Assembly (NCBI GenBank): GCA_963556255.1
Contig: OY744611.1
Span: forward strand, 1,643,530-1,707,529
Direction: 5' to 3'
DNA: 64,000 bases
Source: Allolobophora icterica
Taxonomy: Eukaryota; Annelida; Clitellata; Crassiclitellata; Lumbricidae
In this document: piece after piece, positions 42,494 to 53,103 of the stretch
Numbering within the stretch: the stretch's first letter is position 1
Layout: each line of letters starts with the position of its first letter
Notes under the pieces: generated by a model
The model's input: only the letters and a program-made list of their open reading frames with translations
What the model was told of the DNA's origin: nothing
The model's database searches: none
Translations under genes and position numbers: made by a program

Positions 42494-43422
42494 AATTACA
42501 ACCCGATCCGAAATGGACCGACGAGCTCGCGGATGAATTACATAAACCCGTAGTAAGGCATTTTAGAAAACGGAAGGTGTACGTGAGTGGGATAGATGAG
42601 ATATGGGCGGCTGATCTAGTAGATATGCAAACCTTCGCTAAAGATAACGGTGGTGCTAAATACCTGTTAACCGTTATAGATGTGTTTTCTAAGTACGGTT
42701 GGATCGTGCCATTGAATGATAAGACAGGGAAATCTACAGCTCGCGGCTTCGTGAAGATACTCGAGAGCGGACGAAAGCCCGTTAAATTATGGGTGGATAA
42801 GGGCAAGGAGTTCTATAATAGAGACGTAAAGAATTTGTTCGAGCTGTACTCTACTGAGAACGAAGAAAAATCTTGCGTCGTTGAGAGATGGAACCGAACG
42901 ATGCGAGAAAAAATGTTTAAGTACTTTACAGCTAATTCAACTAGAAGATATATCGACGTTTTAGACGGAATGGTTAGTAATTACAACAACACTAGACATT
43001 CTTCCATTAAAATGACGCCCGCTAAGGCTAGTATGAAAGCGAATGAAAAGACTGTATTTATGAATTTATACGGCGAAGAGGTCTTAAAGCCTATTGTTCC
43101 TAGATTCTCGATTGGAGATAAAGTCAGGATAACTAAAAAGAAGCATATTTTTCAGAAAGGATATACCCCCAGATGGACGGAGGAACTTTTTATAGTATCC
43201 CAGATTCAATACACTGATCCGCCAACTTATAAAATTACTGATTCTAACGGTGAGGATATACAAGGCTCATTCTATGAACAGGAGCTACGGAAGACGACTC
43301 AAGAAATATTTAGAATAGAAAAGATTATCAGGAAGCGCGGAAAGAAATCTTTAATTAAATGGCTCGGTTATAATGAGTCCTTCAATTTATGGATAGATAA
43401 TGAAGACTTAGTGATCGTATGA
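42460..43422 (+). CDS. retroviral-type integrase with chromodomain
   Basis: The frame opens at 42460 without an ATG. The domain starts near DELADELHKP. The catalytic triad is visible: D in AADLVDM, D in WVDKGKEFYN and E in CVVERWNRT (DDE spacing intact). The C-terminus (EIFRIEKIIRKRGKKSLIKW and LGYNESFNLWI) is a chromodomain. The enzyme inserts the element and makes the short target duplication; the chromodomain would steer it to chromatin. The frame is open to the TGA at 43420-43422. It lies next to the right TIR. Translation probably needs a frameshift from PLA2, or the start was lost. Confidence 0.88.
   Translation, partial: SKSQVRFKKSLKLQPDPKWTDELADELHKPVVRHFRKRKVYVSGIDEIWAADLVDMQTFAKDNGGAKYLLTVIDVFSKYGWIVPLNDKTGKSTARGFVKILESGRKPVKLWVDKGKEFYNRDVKNLFELYSTENEEKSCVVERWNRTMREKMFKYFTANSTRRYIDVLDGMVSNYNNTRHSSIKMTPAKASMKANEKTVFMNLYGEEVLKPIVPRFSIGDKVRITKKKHIFQKGYTPRWTEELFIVSQIQYTDPPTYKITDSNGEDIQGSFYEQELRKTTQEIFRIEKIIRKRGKKSLIKWLGYNESFNLWIDNEDLVIV
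42481..42487 (+). promoter_or_regulatory. candidate -1 ribosomal frameshift site (A7)
   Basis: The sequence A AAA AAA is split exactly as a -1 slippery heptamer in the PLA2 frame. The PLA2 stop comes two codons later. The integrase frame is the -1 frame, is open from 42460 and has no ATG before the conserved domain. A simple one-base insertion in the A run would look the same. Confidence 0.4.
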
Positions 43423-44022
43423 TGATGAGTAATATCAAAACTTCCTACCAACTTGCGCCTGTTTCTTCTACGTTGTTCCCTCTCGTGATACGAATCTGCA
43501 GAGATTTGGTCACGCTATGTGACGAAAAAGTAAAAGCGTGACAGTGAAAGTCTCGGTCACACCATATTATTATATACCATGACGTACATTCACGAGTTTT
43601 TGAAATAAACGTTCTCTTTATTTGACGCCAACGCACTATTTAGAACAACGAACGCTTTTGCAGTTCACGCAGAGCCACTCATCGACCTCGTGTAGGATGG
43701 GTGAAATGCGTGGAAAGAGAGTTGTTATACAGTCGCTGTTGACTATGTCTTGGTTTAATCGTAATGACGACGACGACACTCGGGCTTATGTTGATGATAA
43801 CATCGTTGATTGAACGAGGTTGCTGTCGTTGTGAATCTTGAATAGACTATACAAACACGAAAGCATATGGATGGAATATAATTCTATCATAACAATAAGC
43901 TACTGTTGACTACCCATCCTCGTTTCTGTTGGTCGGAGACCAGAGACATGGGTTTAATTATGCGAGAGACTTAACGCCTCCAGCAATACTAGTATCGCGT
44001 TGGCGTCGCTCGATTGTCCGTT
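43423..44022. other. gene-free stretch before the right TIR
   Basis: About 600 bp without a recognised frame. A 63-residue frame (43622-43813) with an Asp-rich end (NRNDDDDTRAYVDD) is not supported by any similarity that I know. Confidence 0.4.
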
Positions 44023-44320
44023 GTCTCGCTGCAGCGGAAAGCCGTTCTTCGATTACTTACAGCGTAGTTAGTTCCAACGAATGTGGCGTCGCCCGATGAG
44101 GGGCTTGTGGGGATTATACCCCATGTTTATAGGTTTGTGCACGCAGGCTTGGCGTTCTACCTAGTTATTAGGTGATTTTATTTTACCCATGTCTGTAGGT
44201 TTGTGCACGCTGGAGATTTTTTATCCTTTGCTATAGGTTAGAAACTGTTTTTTAACCTACTAGGTGGGGATTTGAACCCAGGATTAGGTCAAATGCGCTA
44301 GTTACTAACTTTCTCCACTA
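44023..44320. repeat. Polinton copy 1 right terminal inverted repeat
   Basis: Inverted copy of 28285-28584. Read inwards, it contains AGTTAGTAACTAGCGC and a perfect Pol III B box GGTTCAAATCC about 30 bp apart. The outer end ..ctccacta abuts the flanking ATGACCAT. Confidence 0.93.
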
Positions 44321-44536
44321 ATGACCATCAGCCGCATATCTTGGGGTGTCCTTGGTATATGGTATGGTTGTGGGCTACCGGGTGGTAGATGATCACGCAA
44401 AATATATCTTTCGAAGCCCAATTGAACGCTTTAGGATGTCCTAAAACCATTTTTACAGGTTCGTGTCCGTTCTAAAGTGATCGTGGAAAAGCGGGTCTGG
44501 GGTCCGGTCGGACCCCCTTGGGCATTCGAGGGTTAA

Positions 44537-47500
44537 ATAGGAGGTTTGGTAACGTGACCCTTGAACAACCAGAGGAGGAAGAACAGCGTACATTACTGAA
44601 TAATCTAGACCTGGATCCAGATGAAAATTACTATAAGAAAAGTGTCTTGTACTAGTTCTTACAATACCATTGAGTCCTTAAAATTACAATTCTCATCTTA
44701 TCGTCATGCCTCCTTCAGACTTATGCACTTGAATTGTCGAAGTCTTTATCCAAAATTAACCGATATAAAAATGTTTCTGTCCCAGCTTCAGACTAGTGTA
44801 CTGGCCTTGACCGAAACCTGGCTTGACCAAACTACCGCTGATATGATAAACATTCCAGGTTATCATTTTATATATAGATGTCGTACAACTGGTGGTGGAG
44901 GTGGTATCGCATTTTTGATAAAAGATGATCTAAAATTTAGCATTTTTCAACCGAGTAAACTGATTGCAAATCATGTCACTTATGAAAGCTTATTCATTAC
45001 AATTCCCCAGAGCAAGGGACGTGATTGCGTATTTGGTGTCATCTACCGACCACCTGGAAGTGCCTTAGATGTTTTTAATATTGAAATGGAGCAGTTACTA
45101 TCCTACCTCACCAGCACAGGGAAGAGAGTGTTCTTCTCCGGGGATTTTTTAATTAATGAAAATTGAGCTGTATACCTTAGTTGGAATCCATGTGTACTAA
45201 TTGTTAAGTTCTTTAGTTAAGAACTCTATTATTGTTTCTTTTACCTGCTGATCATATAACTTGATCGATGTTACCGTTAAAAGTATTGATTGTACTGCCA
45301 TTTACTTGTATTACGATAAATGTTAACTAGGTGGCCCTGCTAAGCGGGATCAAGATCCCTTTTGGGTCCCCTCTTGTTGCCAAAGTTCAAACTTTTATGT
45401 TGTATTTTCCTTGTACTTCAAATGGCTTCAATAAAAGGATTGATTGATTGATTTTAATGTTGACCTCTTGAAGGCCAAACATCATGCCCATACCCAGGAC
45501 TTTTTGAACTGCTTATTTTCTTATCAATTCCAACCATCGATCCGCATCACCGACACCACGGCAACATTAATAGATAACATTTTCTCAAATGCCTACATTG
45601 ATCATTTGATTCATCCATTATTATCAGTGATATAACTGACCATTTACCAGTAATTGCCTGGGGCGACCTATCCCCATTTTTTAACAGTATTCAGGCTATG
45701 AATGACAGGCGAATAATTACGGAGGGCAGAGTTGCAATGTTCCACTCTCTCCTGGTGGAGTCCGACTGGTCGGATGTCACTTTGGCTTGTGCAAATCGGG
45801 ACCCACCCTTAGCATATACAGTATTTTCCAACCAATTTAAGCAAGCATATGATACAGCATTTCCCAGAATTACAACAACTACTAAGAGACATAATGTTCC
45901 AGTCCAGCCCTGGATGACACCTGGATTACTAAAATCATGCAGAAAGAAAACCAAATTATACCTAAGGCTTCTAAAAGACCCCACGGAAGTTAATAAGCAA
46001 AGATTTACCAGATATAGAAATAAGTTTAAACAAATAAAAAGTAAAATGGAACAACAATATTATATCGATAAAATTGATGAATGCAGACATAACATCCAAA
46101 AAACCTGGAGCATTGTCCGGACACTGATTGGTAAAGGCAGCCTTAAACAGCTAATTGAACATATAAAAATTGATGGACTCATGATTAATGACCCTGTCCT
46201 TATGGCCAATGAATTAAATAACTTTTCACAGGCATTGGTCGGTCGTTGGCTGCAAATATACCACTAGCCAAAATACCCTTTGAGAATTTTATAAACAACC
46301 CACCCCACCTGAAACATTTGTATTATTCCCAACTTCTATTGAAGAAAGTATTGCAATATCAAAATCTCTCAAAGCCTACACACAGCTCTGGGTATGATGG
46401 TATAGACCCGTTTTTGGCCAATCCTGCTATACACATAGTTGCTCCTTTCCTATCTGATATCATAAACTATAGTCCCAGTTGGTATCAAATTAGCAAAAGT
46501 TATTCCAATCTTTAAGGCAGGTGATAAAATGAATGTCAGCAACTACCGACCAATATCAATTATTTTTTTTCAAAATACTTTGAAAAGCTGGTGTATGATA
46601 GACTTTATAACTACACCGACAAAATGAATATTATAAACGATAATCAATTTGGTTTCCGATCTGGATTATCCACATCAATGGCACTAACCGATCTTCAAGA
46701 TAGAATCTCCTAATCTATTGATGACAACCAGTTTTCGATTGGTATTTTCCTAGACCTAGCCAAGGCTTTTGATTCGGCGACTCACTCGATTTTAATAAAA
46801 AAAAGCTAGAACTTTATGGGATACGTGGGTTGTCACTATCTTGGTTCATGAGTTACCTGAACAATAGACAACAACAGGTTTTGTGTAACGGAGTACTCTC
46901 CAAAATTACGATGCTTCAATACGGGGTTCCACAGGGCTCCGTTTTGGATCCCCTATTATTTCTCCTATGTATAAATGACCTCCCAAACTCATCCAAATTG
47001 CTCCATTTCATACTGTTTGCAGATGATACGAACGTCTTTGCATCTCATAAGTCGCTTAATGTCCTGATAGATTATATTAACACTGAACTCACATCAGTGG
47101 CTGATTGGTTCCAATCTAACAGACTCTCCTTGAATTTAAGCAAGACCAACTTCATTTTGTTCTGCTCACATAGGAAACCTATTCCTAATGTAAACGTAAA
47201 TATTTGTATCAACAATCAAGCGAACTCCTGTAAATTCCTAGGTGTTTACATTGATAGCCATTTAACCTGGAAAGTCCACATACACCATATCTCTAGTAAA
47301 ATTTCCAAAAGTATTGGGATAATGTATCGTATCCGTAATATTATGCCCACAAACATCTTACTCATCCTATCTTATTCCCTAATTTACCCCTACTTAACTT
47401 ATTGTAACCCTGTCTGGGCCCATAATTATTACTCACGACTGAAATGTTTGTTTGTCTTGCAACGTCGTGCAGTCAGAGTCATTTCTAAGAACCTTTATGG

Positions 47501-47926
47501 TATAGAAAATACTGAATGCTGTTTTCTAGTTTGAATATATTAAAACTTGACTCTATAAACAAATTTCTAATCTCTATCTTTATGTTTAGATATGAACGTA
47601 AGCTGTTACCATCAGTCTTCGATAACTATTTTAAGAAGCATATTGGTCGTCATCCTCATTATACCAGATCCCAAGCTGGCTTCTACAGCCCCTTTGCTAG
47701 GACAAACACAAGATCATTTGCAATTAAGCTTACTGGCCCATCAATATGGAATTCACTTAATCTGGACATCCGCTTGGTGCCATGTTTATCACTATTTAAA
47801 AAAATACTACGACAGTTTCTATGTCTAAAATCATTGCGCTTGGCACAGTTGGCAATTAATTGTGCGCACATTGATATAACTAATTTTTGTAAGCTCATGT
47901 TTGTTGACATTGACTTGACTAGTTAA
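44537..47926 (+). pseudogene. LINE A ORF2: endonuclease and reverse transcriptase
   Basis: The endonuclease part (44621-45148 and 45456-45630) has FRLMHLNCRSLYPKL, LALTETWLDQ, YRCRTTGGGGGIAF, VIYRPPGS and a split GDFNVDLL. The reverse transcriptase follows: ISIAFxxSKxF-type block near 46540 (shifted), FGFRSGLSTSMALTDL, GVPQGSVLDPLLFLL, FADDTN (active site) and SLNLSKTNFILF. A C-terminal tail includes HYTRSQAGFYSPFART and KLTGPSIWNSL. It copies LINE RNA at nicked DNA. Frameshifts near 46250, 46530, 46800 and 47520, stops and a 301-bp insertion make it inactive. Confidence 0.88.
45149..45449 (+). mobile_element. short retroposed LINE tail or SINE in LINE A
   Basis: Splits the GDFN codons of the endonuclease. 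GATTTT is repeated on both sides (45143-45148, 45450-45455). The 3-prime end is aataaaaggattgattgatt, a short (GATT)n tail as in L2-type elements. The body has no frame. Confidence 0.75.
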
Positions 47927-48390
47927 GTAAGCATTTAAGTAAGCATTAAGTAAGCATTTAATTCTCTTGATTGGAATGTGCTCATTTTGTGTGTGTTTAT
48001 TTTACCAAGTTCTTTTCTGTAATCCTGTTTACAGTAATAGGTACTCAGCTATGTTGAGCCATGTTGATCATCTGATGCATTTTCTGTTCGTTTTTTTGTT
48101 TTTTGTTTTGTTTTGTTTATTTGCATTTTCTTGTATTTTCAAACTAGTCCTTTACTTTTCATTCATACTATACCTCATGGTCATTATTTTCAGGGTCTGG
48201 TTTTGTCCCCATCATGTCCCCTTTATTTTCTGGTGCCATCTTATTACCATGTAACAAATAAGCAGCAAGCGGGACCTATGTCCCTTTGGGCTTTCCCTAT
48301 TGTATCCCGAATGTTTTTGCATTTCGATTGGTGCCTACTGCACTTTTGTATTGAATTCGGATCAAAAAGTTGAATTGAATTGAATTGAAA
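47927..48390 (+). other. LINE A 3-prime untranslated end
   Basis: Runs of ttttgttt and a conserved-looking gggacctatgtccctttgg hairpin near 48269-48287. It closes with (TTGAA)n at 48370-48388 next to polymerase copy 2. The hairpin plus short tandem tail is typical of CR1/L2 3-prime ends. Confidence 0.7.
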
Positions 48391-48393
48391 AAG

Positions 48394-49241
48394 TTCGGAA
48401 TTAGTTTTGGTATGACGGATAATTCCGGCGAGAGGCTCTCAGGAGCCAAAGGATAGTCGTTGTGGAGACCGTGGAGCTCGTCAGGATATTCTAAATCGAC
48501 TTCCAATAGACACAATCATAATAGACAACAATTATTTAGCGCGTCGTCGCTCATCCATTTAAATCCCCGACTCAGTAAAGGCTTGCTTATTGCCCATCCG
48601 TATAAATTATTAGCGTCTAGATAAGTTATATGTGACGAAGGTTCGCTCCTATTGAATTTATCCGCCGTCATATACTTATTGTTGGCTTTCCCATAACGAT
48701 TCGAAATTGTGCTGATTCCTCCTCTTATTCCTTGCTTAATCATCAGAATCATATCGTAATCGCTCAACAACTCCAACTTTATACCGGTCATCTTCAAAGC
48801 GGCATCCCAGGCCAGTCCCGGAGAAGTGTAATACCACGCGGGATCTAGCCTGTAGTTCGTCACGCATACGTCTCTAAAGTTTTCGAAAACATCGGCTAGC
48901 AGTAGAACATCCGAAACATTATACAGGTCGTGGTATTCTTTTGACGTTTTACATCCGAATGCATTCCACACATTTTTGGCGTGATCGTAATCTTCATCGC
49001 TAATATCTGAGTCGTTTAACCTCGAATAGAATGCGGACTTGGGAGGTAGTTCGGTTTCGTTAAATCTATCGACGGAAGCAACGTAATCATACGGGTAAAA
49101 TCCCTTGTTGAGTAAAAGGTCGAGCTGTATCCCAGAATATAATGCACCAATGTTTTTACATTGTTCTTTCTTCAGATTCTTCGATAAAGCGTCAAGACTC
49201 AAGGCCATGAATCTAAAACTGTCGATAATGCGCAATTCACG
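48394..49241 (-). pseudogene. Polinton copy 2 DNA polymerase B, N-proximal piece
   Basis: Read down from 49241: ELRIIDSFRFMALSLDALSK, ETELPPKSAFYSRLNDSDIS, DLYNVSDVLLLADVFENFR (exonuclease III), WYYTSPGLAWDAALK, IKQGIRGGISTISNRYGKAN, YLDANNLYGWAI (motif A), then LEVDLEYPDELH and PKLIPN next to LINE A. It is clearly homologous to copy 1. A TGA at about 48516 interrupts after motif A. At 49241 the polymerase abuts LINE B, and the N-terminal third is missing. Confidence 0.88.
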
Positions 49242-50184
49242 TCTATGGGAGGTCATAAGATCATAAAAGTCGGCTGTCGGTAGGTGATCCCCACTACGTA
49301 GTAGATTTATACTAAAATCCTCTGTTAGATACAGTCTATTATTTGAGGAAGCCAATTTTCTGAGGGTATGGTTAAGGTCTGTGTTAAAGTCAGTAATTGA
49401 AGATCCAGGTGGCCTATAGATAGACGCAATGGTAATATCCTTATCTTTATCTTGCCGAATTTTAATATAAATTGATTCAAATGTACATGCTGAGATCCAA
49501 GTCCTCTACCCTCCAGAATTTCAAATATACACTCAGATTTTGTAAAAAAAACCCGACTCCACCTCCTCCCCCACTATCCCTGGATTTATGAACAAAGGTA
49601 TAACCCGGGATACGTATCAGGTCCTCCTGGTCCTGGTCCAACCAAGTTTCAGTGACAGCCAAGATGTCAATTTTTGCTTGTAACAAAAGTAAGTGAATAT
49701 AAGTTAACATGTTTATAATACTACGACAATTTAGATGGGCTATTCCAAATGGGTATCTATAATTTGGGCTTTGTCGAAAAGGTTTTAACTGCATCAGGTC
49801 TTTATACTGAGATGTAAAGTTATAAGACTCATTATGGATGTTCAGGTCAGGGTCCACATTTCCATCCATGAGGAGGGGAGTATCATTTTCTTCATCAAAC
49901 TCAAATGGATTAAATATCAGATCTGATGTCCTTAGTGCAAGAAACGGGAATGGGGATCCAGTGGACGGTTGGTGTTTTGGAGAATCTAGGTCATTTGGAG
50001 TATCAAGGCCAGTGTAGTCGTATAAGGCAAACGGAAGCTTAACCAGTAAGCAAAGATTACAAGACCAAGTGATGTCTTCACATGTGGTCAAACAAGATCG
50101 ATGAAACCAATTAGTACAGTCTACACAATAAGTACTAGTAACATTATTAATAAGGTGCTGCTCACATATAAAACGCAGTGACAT
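49242..50184 (-). pseudogene. LINE B ORF2 start: zinc finger and endonuclease
   Basis: The 235-residue frame (50184-49477) has C-x2-C...C-x2-C sequence (TYCVDCTNWFHRSCL, WSCNLCLL), then FGIAHLNCRSIINM, LAVTETWLDQ and KSRDSGGGGGVGFFLQ. After a frameshift near 49490 come ITIASIYRPPGSS and LYLTEDFSINLL. The endonuclease ends abruptly at 49242, where polymerase copy 2 begins. The reverse transcriptase is absent. Confidence 0.8.
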
Positions 50185-50855
50185 GATCAGGAATAGGCTT
50201 AACTAGTTAACTACTAAACAAAAACGAAACAGAGAGCACAACCAAAAAAGAAGGGAGAGTAAGAATAAAGCGATAAGGAAACTAGATGAGCGACAACGCC
50301 AGGCAATATATAAGGCATTTCTCGGTAAGTGAACCATAGTTGAGTGGAAATAGAGTATTCCCATAACAGATCAACTAATAAATTTAGAACTGTGCAATGG
50401 AGCCGTGACAGGATCCGACCATATGTTTCATTAGACAATGTCATAACAGAAGATCAAATTTACTATCAGTGCCAGATAAGTTAGAGAATGACTGTTCCTA
50501 GGCAAGAAAAAAGCCATTGTAACACAGAAATTCAAACAATAATAAATCGTTTAAATCAGTCCAGGAACGTTCCTCAGAAAAAGAAAAAAACAGAAAAAAC
50601 ACGCCTATATAAGGCAGCAACTAAATACATAACAACAAACACTTCATCTCAACAAATGTTAAACTCAATTCGAGAAACATCTGATAACACGAGTTTATCT
50701 CAATAATACGACTTCAATCAATGCCCAGGCAAGGCAGCACACCCGCAATCTCATCCCTTTCACAACGGAGCCTCAAAATCAATATGCTCCACGTAATGGG
50801 GTCACAGTCACTCCCAACCTCCAGCTATGAGAAAATTGACACCGTAGCAGGAATT
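50185..50855. other. LINE B region between ORF1 and ORF2, no gene
   Basis: Purine-rich, low-complexity sequence with no recognised frame. Confidence 0.4.
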
Positions 50856-51640
50856 CAAACAAAATCACAACTTGTCTCAATAACAGAATTACCAAAAAAT
50901 TCAAATTGCATCAAATTCAAGGTCAAGACTTCAAGAGGTCAAATAGCACCAAATCAAGGCCAGGAATTCAAAAATTCAAACCAGAAGTTGGGTCACCGTC
51001 ACTCATGACTCTGGTAATGAGGATATTTACACAGTGGCAGAAGTTCGAACAAAGTCAAGTAACACAACTTGTTTCACGGACAGAAATTCAAAAAAAAATC
51101 CAACTAGCATCAAATCAGGCCAGAACTTCAGAAATTCAAATAACACCAAATCTAGGCCAATATTCAAAATGCACAAAATTCAAAGCAAAACCAAATCAAA
51201 ACAAAACCAGAATTTCAAAAAATTCAAATATCACCAAATCAAAGCCAGGAATTCAAAGATTCAAATAGTGCCAAATCAAAACCAGAAATTCAAAATATCA
51301 GATAGCACCAAATCAAAGCTAGAAATTCAGAATGCAAATAACACCAAATCAAGGCCAGGAATTCAAAATTTCCAGTAGTACCAATTCAAAGTCTGAAGTT
51401 CAAAATTTCAAATTCAAATACTGTAAATCAGGGCCAGGAATACAAAATTTCAAATAGAACCAAACCAAAGCCAGAAATTCAAATTTCAGATAGCAGCAAA
51501 TCAAGGCCAGAAAAACAAAATTCAAATAACACCAACTCAAGGCTGGGAATTCAAAATTTCAAATAGCACCAGATCAAAGCCAAAAATTCAAAGTTTCAGA
51601 AAGCGCCAAATCAGCGGCCAGGTCCTAGAGGATCTCAATT
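50856..51640. repeat. minisatellite, about 36-bp units
   Basis: Irregular tandem units around caaatcaaggccaggaattc and aaaatttcaaatagcacc. The 120- and 114-residue frames across it (NQARTSEIQI, KPGIQRFK) are repeat artefacts. Confidence 0.85.
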
Positions 51641-51969
51641 GAACTGAGTTTTACGATCCTATGATAGTCGTAGTTCACTCATTTTAGGTCTGAGAACCAG
51701 GTAAGTGTTTCTTGAACGCGTGCTAACGCCGCAATAAAATAACAGACACAATTTACTTATTTAAACCTGGAAACAGGGTGAGTGCAACCTGAAGGTGTGA
51801 TACAACACATAAATACATGCAAATGCGTACATTCATATATATATGCATTTACACACACTTTATTATAAACGATGGATTCAAATTTCAAAATGAATCTTCA
51901 CTCCTCCGACTGAGCCAAACGAGTCATCTCCAGCAAGCAATAGAGGTTCAGTGGGTTTCCTAGTTAGTG

Positions 51970-53103
51970 TTAATTCCCACACTCGAATAGGTTCCGGTAA
52001 TCCAGTCGTAGGGTGAAGGTGGTGTATTTGTTCATTATCGAAGATTGGTGCATAAGTGTAGACCAAACAGGAGAAAGTGTCATACAACTGAGTTGACGTG
52101 AGAGGTCTAGGTGTCGGTAAGCGATGCCAGGTCCCTGAGGGTTGTCCAGGAGGCGAGCGAAGACCAAACCCTCCCTGGTCCAGGTTGAGAACAAAACCTT
52201 TTGTTTTACCAGTTTCCTAGCCTCCGCGAAAAGTAGGGAGTTTTGTCTTGTTAAATGTTCATTTATGTAGACACGTTCAGCTACAGGCAGAGAGGTATTC
52301 TGGGATCTGAGGGACTTGCGTTTCTCGTAGACAAGGTCGCGTGTTCCACGGTTCGAGAAGCGGACGAGGATTGGTCTGCGGGAGCCCCCGAGGTTTCCCG
52401 GGATGAAGTGTGCCACCGATACATCAGTTTCCTTCACATCCAGACTGAGCGATTTAGTGAAAAATTCAATCACGGGTTGTGTAAGATCGGTCCCAGATTG
52501 ATGGGGAGTCGCTAGACCACTGATTATCAGGTTATCCCGACGTGAGTAATTGTCAGTGTAGTCGATCCTTGACTTGAGTGTTTGGTTCTCCTTATGTAGC
52601 ACCTGCAATCTTGAGCTCAAGTCTATTGTGGTTTTACGTAATTTATCCTCCATTGCAGTGGAGACTAACTCATTTTACTCTTCATTCAGTTTGTGTATCA
52701 ATTCTTTAGTTGTAGTGAGGGTAGCCTCATTTTGATCTTTACTGTAGTTATGTAGCTTAGTCTCCGTCATCGCAACAATTTTGTTTGTGAGGTCGCTGTT
52801 GTTCAACTTTATTGCAGCATCGGTTTTAATCATGATCTCTTTCTCGATTTCAGATGCAAGTGCCTTGGAGATTTTGTCCACCATTGTACTTAGAGTTTTC
52901 TCCATGAGACCACACAATAGTTTGGAGACACGCTCATCTTGAAGGCTCTCTAGAAGGTCCTCGGTCTTCAGTCCTTTTTTGACATAGTTAGAGCAATGTA
53001 CGAAGCAAGTTGGAATATTTTGAACAGGCTGTTGACCAGAAGAAAGAAGGCTACGATCCGTAGTAACACCGCAGGAGCGACGATGTAGAGAGGGGCGTTT
53101 CAC
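51970..53103 (-). pseudogene. LINE B ORF1 (RNA-binding protein)
   Basis: Two in-line frames. The N-terminal coiled coil (53103-52675: VKKGLKTEDLLESLQDERVS, LTNKIVAMTETKLHNYSK) ends at a TAA. Then RLQVLHKENQTLKSRIDYTD, YSRRDNLIISGLA (RNA-binding block), VSVAHFIPGN, RPILVRFSNRGTRDLVYEKR, VYINEHLTRQNSLLF and TREGLVFARL follow. The same blocks are found in LINE A ORF1 and in the relic at 17740. Function: packages LINE RNA. One stop and a decayed C-terminus inactivate it. Confidence 0.8.

Larger units (their letters stand above)
28285..44320. mobile_element. Maverick/Polinton (adintovirus-type) element, copy 1
   Basis: A 16,036-bp element with 300-bp terminal inverted repeats, flanked by ATGACCAT on both sides (28277-28284, 44321-44328). 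Polintons usually duplicate 6 bp, so the exact end may be 1-2 bp inwards or outwards. It encodes the hallmark set: type-B polymerase, adenain-type protease, jelly-roll capsid proteins, packaging ATPase and retroviral-type integrase, plus fiber, PLA2 and pX-like proteins. Polymerase, protease, fiber, capsid and penton genes carry disabling changes, so it is a decayed endogenous virus. Confidence 0.93.
27661..44532. mobile_element. TTAA (piggyBac-type) element containing Polinton copy 1
   Basis: TTAA occurs at 27657-27660 and 44533-44536. Terminal inverted repeats read CCCTCGAGTGCCCAAG on the left and CCCTCGAATGCCCAAG from the right, each followed within 40 bp by a GGGGTCCGACCGGACCCC-type palindrome. 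Apart from the Polinton inside, its own sequence is about 840 bp (27661-28284 and 44321-44532) with tandem repeats and no transposase, so it is a non-autonomous element. It separates the two halves of LINE A ORF2. Confidence 0.85.
26331..48390 (+). mobile_element. LINE A, interrupted non-LTR retrotransposon
   Basis: A CR1/Rex1-like LINE inserted in the copy-2 polymerase. The polymerase reads up to the codons next to 48394 on one side and resumes at 26327 on the other; AAG is repeated at 26328-26330 and 48391-48393. Its own parts are ORF1 (26331-27104), the ORF2 start (27360-27656), the rest of ORF2 (44537-47926) and a 3-prime end with (TTGAA)n at 48370-48388. A 16.9-kb TTAA element and a 301-bp retroposon split it. 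Own length is about 4.9 kb. ORF1 begins without its N-terminus, so the copy is slightly 5-prime truncated. Confidence 0.85.

Noticed and set aside
50906..51378. Two Lys/Gln/Asn-rich frames of 114-120 residues
   Set aside because: Produced by the 36-bp minisatellite; repeated composition without a domain.
50860..51640. CRISPR-like array
   Set aside because: Units are contiguous and degenerate with no unique spacers, and the host is eukaryotic.
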